From an uncultured cyanobacterium (GTDB lineage: Bacteria > Cyanobacteriota > Vampirovibrionia > Gastranaerophilales > Gastranaerophilaceae), in the NCBI GenBank assembly GCA_947073895.1, contig CAMTNN010000068.1:1-7486 (forward strand): a stretch of DNA of 7,486 nucleotides. The letters are read 5' to 3'. The position numbers and the translations under genes were made by a program. The first letter of the stretch is position 1. Every line of letters begins with the position of its first letter. The notes below the pieces were generated by a model, which worked only from the letters and a program-made list of their open reading frames with translations, ran no database searches and had not been told where the DNA came from. Shown one piece after another: positions 5,418-7,486 of the stretch.

Positions 5418-6143
5418 ATGTCTAAAATAACTAAAAAACAAAAGAAACTTCAAGAGCTTCTTGCAGGATTTGAACAACCTGTAAGCGGTCGTGAAGCATT
5501 AGTAAAATTACAAGAAATCTCTAAAGAAGTAGCAAAATTCAACGAAACAGTTGAATGCCACATGAGATTAGGTATCGAAGTTAAACACGCTGATCAACAA
5601 ATCCGTTCAACTGTAGTATTACCTGCAGGATTGGGTAAAGAAGTTCGTGTTTGCGTTATCGCTAAAGGACCAAAAGTTAACGAAGCAAAAGACGCAGGCG
5701 CTGATTTCTACGGTACAGAAGATATCATTGATAAAATTTCTGAAGGCTGGTTTGAATTTGATACATTAATTGCAACACCTGACTGTATGGGTATGTTAGG
5801 TAAATTAGGTCGTGTTTTAGGTCCTAAAGGCTTGATGCCAAACCCTAAAACAGGTACTGTTACTCTAGATATCGCAAAAGCAGTTAAAGATGCTAAAGCT
5901 GGTAAAGTTGAATTCAGAGCTGATAAACAGGGTATGATTCACTGTCCTATCGGTAAAGTTCAATTCGCAACCGAAGATTTGATTAAGAACTTCGGAACAT
6001 TGGCAGATGCTGTTCTTAGAGCAAAACCTGCTTCAGCAAAGGGTACTTATGTTAAATCTATCTATTTAACAACAACTATGGGCCCTGGTATCAAGGTTGA
6101 TTCTAAAAACCTTCAAGCTGAAGTAAAAGAAATTGTTGGTTGA
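5418..6143 (+). CDS. rplA: 50S ribosomal protein L1
   Basis: This 241-residue protein has the normal bacterial L1 length. The two-domain fold is supported by the first domain segments at 1-70 and 160-230, and by the inserted second domain (about 71-159) carrying the signature [20 protein letters not shown] (130-149). L1 binds 23S rRNA at the mobile L1 stalk, where it helps release of deacylated tRNA from the E site, and in many bacteria represses translation of the rplK-rplA mRNA. AAAGGA at 5402-5407 precedes the ATG by 10 nt. A strong terminator begins 7 nt after the stop, so rplJ and rplL, which usually follow, are not in this transcript. Confidence 0.98.
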   Translation: MSKITKKQKKLQELLAGFEQPVSGREALVKLQEISKEVAKFNETVECHMRLGIEVKHADQQIRSTVVLPAGLGKEVRVCVIAKGPKVNEAKDAGADFYGTEDIIDKISEGWFEFDTLIATPDCMGMLGKLGRVLGPKGLMPNPKTGTVTLDIAKAVKDAKAGKVEFRADKQGMIHCPIGKVQFATEDLIKNFGTLADAVLRAKPASAKGTYVKSIYLTTTMGPGIKVDSKNLQAEVKEIVG

Positions 6144-6150
6144 TATTTAC

Positions 6151-6176
6151 GCCGGTCTTTTGACCGGCTTTTTTTT
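6151..6176 (+). terminator. intrinsic terminator of the rpmG-rplA operon
   Basis: A perfect 7-bp GC-rich stem GCCGGTC/GACCGGC (6151-6157 with 6162-6168) with a TTTT loop is followed by eight T. It lies 7 nt after the rplA stop, a textbook Rho-independent terminator. Confidence 0.96.
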
Positions 6177-6184
6177 AAAAGAGA

Positions 6185-6217
6185 GGGGCGAAATGATTAT
6201 ATCATTTCGCCCCTTTT
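6185..6217. terminator. second large hairpin, possible back-up or bidirectional terminator
   Basis: A perfect 13-bp stem (6185-6197 with 6201-6213, loop TAT) is followed by TTTT on the plus strand and by a TCTCTTTT-type tract on the minus strand. It comes 8 nt after the first terminator. Its GGGGCGAAATG arm resembles the terminator at 1244-1271 (GGGCGAATG), so it may be a member of a repeated hairpin family. Confidence 0.65.
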
Positions 6218-6218
6218 A

Positions 6219-6227
6219 TGCTAGAAT
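6219..6227 (+). promoter_or_regulatory. extended -10 promoter for the parvulin-aminopeptidase pair
   Basis: TGCTAGAAT matches an extended -10 (TGn plus TAGAAT). There is no recognisable -35, and that position falls inside the preceding hairpin. Transcription would start near 6234, leaving about 20 nt of leader with AAGGAG (6243-6248). Confidence 0.45.
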
Positions 6228-6254
6228 AAAATAGTACTTAATAAGGAGACTTTT

Positions 6255-6533
6255 ATGAAAATTAGAGCAAGCCACATTTTAGTAGAAACAAAAGAACAGG
6301 CAGAAAACTTGTTATTAGATATCAAAAATGGTGTAGCATTTGAAGATTTGGCAAAAGAATATTCAAAATGCCCATCCGGTCGTGACGGCGGTGATTTGAG
6401 ATGGTTTGGCAAAGGTATGATGGTTAAACCTTTTGAAGATGCAGCTTTTGCACTTAAAGAAGGTGAAATTTCAGAACCTATAGAGACTCAATTCGGCTGG
6501 CACTTAATTAAATGTACAGGTATAGATGCATAA
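6255..6533 (+). CDS. ppiC: Parvulin-type peptidyl-prolyl cis-trans isomerase
   Basis: This 92-residue protein is a stand-alone PpiC domain with essentially the length of E. coli Par10. Family landmarks are ASHILV (5-10) with H7, the KCPSGRDGGDLRWFGKG loop (38-54) with C39, MVKPFEDAAF (56-65), and TQFGWHLIK (78-86) with H83, corresponding to the parvulin active-site His/Cys/His set. It catalyses cis-trans isomerisation of peptide bonds before proline, aiding folding. There is no signal peptide or membrane segment, so it should be cytoplasmic, unlike PrsA or SurA. AAGGAG lies 6 nt before the ATG. Its last codons overlap the start of the aminopeptidase gene, so the two are co-translated; both products act on proline-containing chains. 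Confidence 0.96.
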   Translation: MKIRASHILVETKEQAENLLLDIKNGVAFEDLAKEYSKCPSGRDGGDLRWFGKGMMVKPFEDAAFALKEGEISEPIETQFGWHLIKCTGIDA

Positions 6534-7486
6534 AATACTTGACGAGCTAAACATAGATTATTTACTGGTAAACTCCACTAACGAATACTTAGTGGAGTAT
6601 TCCGCTTTAAGTGAAAATGCGCGTTATACATTGACAGGTTTTTCCGGTTCTACAGGAGATGCGTTAGTCATTAAAGATAGTATTTACCTTTTTGTTGACG
6701 GAAGATACCATACTCAAGCTGATTTGGAAGCAAAAGAAGGGGTAACAGTTGTAAAATTAACCCTTGGACAAAAGCAGGACGATGAGATTCGCAAGCTAAT
6801 TAACCCTAAAAAAACATTGGGAATTGTTGCCAAGAAGGTTTCACAGGCTCGATTGGAAGGTTTTAACGGTTATAAAGTAAAATTGCTTGAGATTGATCCT
6901 ATAAATAATTTTACGGAACCGCATAGTGAACCAAAATACAAAACAGAATGTAAACCTAAAGAATTTTTACCTAAAAAGCCAACATTTATAAGCAATTTAG
7001 AAGAAGTCTCTTATTTAACAGGTTATAGAGATTTTTCAAAAGATTGTTCTTCAAAAATTTGGGCAAAACTTGTTATAAACAACGGAGATATGCTTTTATT
7101 TACAGATAATGAGGCATGCGAAACATATTTAAGAAATTTTCAAGGCGAGCTTATTGTTGATAAAACATCGATCAATGCATGGGATTATTCTCTGATAAAA
7201 AATCCTGTTTATATGCCGTCAGGAGTAAAATATCTCAAATCAATAAAAACAGATGAAGAAATTGAGTCTTACAAAAAAGCATTTGAAAGAACTGATAAGG
7301 CAGTAAACTCCATCAGAGATTACATTGAATCCAATGATAACCTATCTGAATATGATATTGCAATAAAACTCAGAGAAGAATTTATTCGATTCGGAGCAAA
7401 ATCATTAAGTTTCAACTCAATTGTTGCAATTAATAAAAACTCTGCATTAGCGCACTATTCGAAAAATACAAAAGATGTAATTTTGC
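6526..7486 (+). CDS. pepP: Xaa-Pro aminopeptidase (M24 family, long form), 3' end cut by window edge
   Basis: The frame is open from ATG 6526 to the right edge (320 residues, no stop). The start overlaps the parvulin end as ATGCATAA. Residues 33-48 (RYTLTGFSGSTGDALV) and 57-65 (VDGRYHTQA) are typical of the first creatinase-like N-terminal domain of aminopeptidase P. ISNLEEVSYLTGYR begins the second. IKTDEEIESYKKAFERTDKA starts the pita-bread catalytic domain, and AHYSKN contains the conserved substrate-binding His (H310). The metal ligands (two Asp, His, two Glu) would come after the window end, so activity cannot be judged. H310 lies so far along that two N-terminal domains are implied, as in XPNPEP1-type enzymes of roughly 550-600 residues rather than the shorter E. 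coli PepP. It removes N-terminal residues preceding proline in cytoplasmic peptides. Confidence 0.92.
   Translation, partial: MHKILDELNIDYLLVNSTNEYLVEYSALSENARYTLTGFSGSTGDALVIKDSIYLFVDGRYHTQADLEAKEGVTVVKLTLGQKQDDEIRKLINPKKTLGIVAKKVSQARLEGFNGYKVKLLEIDPINNFTEPHSEPKYKTECKPKEFLPKKPTFISNLEEVSYLTGYRDFSKDCSSKIWAKLVINNGDMLLFTDNEACETYLRNFQGELIVDKTSINAWDYSLIKNPVYMPSGVKYLKSIKTDEEIESYKKAFERTDKAVNSIRDYIESNDNLSEYDIAIKLREEFIRFGAKSLSFNSIVAINKNSALAHYSKNTKDVIL

Overview
The window is AT-rich, uses the standard code, has strong AAGGAG-type ribosome binding sites and very short gene spacing. This fits a low-GC bacterium. The core genes (L33 with CxxC/CxxC, NusG with an acidic N-terminal tail, Trp tRNA between rpmG and secE) would suit a Clostridia-like or Vampirovibrionia/Gastranaerophilales-like (non-photosynthetic cyanobacterial) genome. 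I lean slightly to the latter, but the sequence alone does not settle it.

Left part, minus strand (1-3251): a three-gene stretch read right to left. First is a 655-residue protein that I do not recognise (1284-3251). It has a short polar N-terminus, a glycine-zipper hydrophobic stretch ending in a lipobox-like LTSC, then about 460 residues of degenerate ~19-residue (39-residue paired) helical repeats. A strong hairpin terminator follows, and packed directly against it is a near-consensus promoter for an MgtC/SapB-family membrane protein (462-1175). That gene overlaps by 8 nt a TPR membrane protein that runs off the left edge.

Middle (3252-3614): a 363-nt divergent intergenic region with four perfect or near-perfect palindromes, repeated TGTAACA half-sites and two plausible plus-strand promoters.

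Right part, plus strand (3615-6143): a translation/transcription operon rpmG - tRNA-Trp(CCA) - secE - nusG - rplK - rplA. It encodes ribosomal proteins L33, L11 and L1, the SecE translocase subunit and the NusG elongation factor. The leaders of rplK and rplA carry the same small RNA fold directly before the ribosome binding site. This is a good candidate for an L1 (or L11) autoregulatory site present twice. The operon ends at a strong terminator after rplA, so the usual rplJ-rplL do not follow here. A second large hairpin and an extended -10 promoter lead into a two-gene unit (6255 to right edge): a Par10-type parvulin prolyl isomerase overlapping by 8 nt a long-form Xaa-Pro aminopeptidase cut by the window end. 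Both products act on proline-containing peptides, which suggests a loose functional link.
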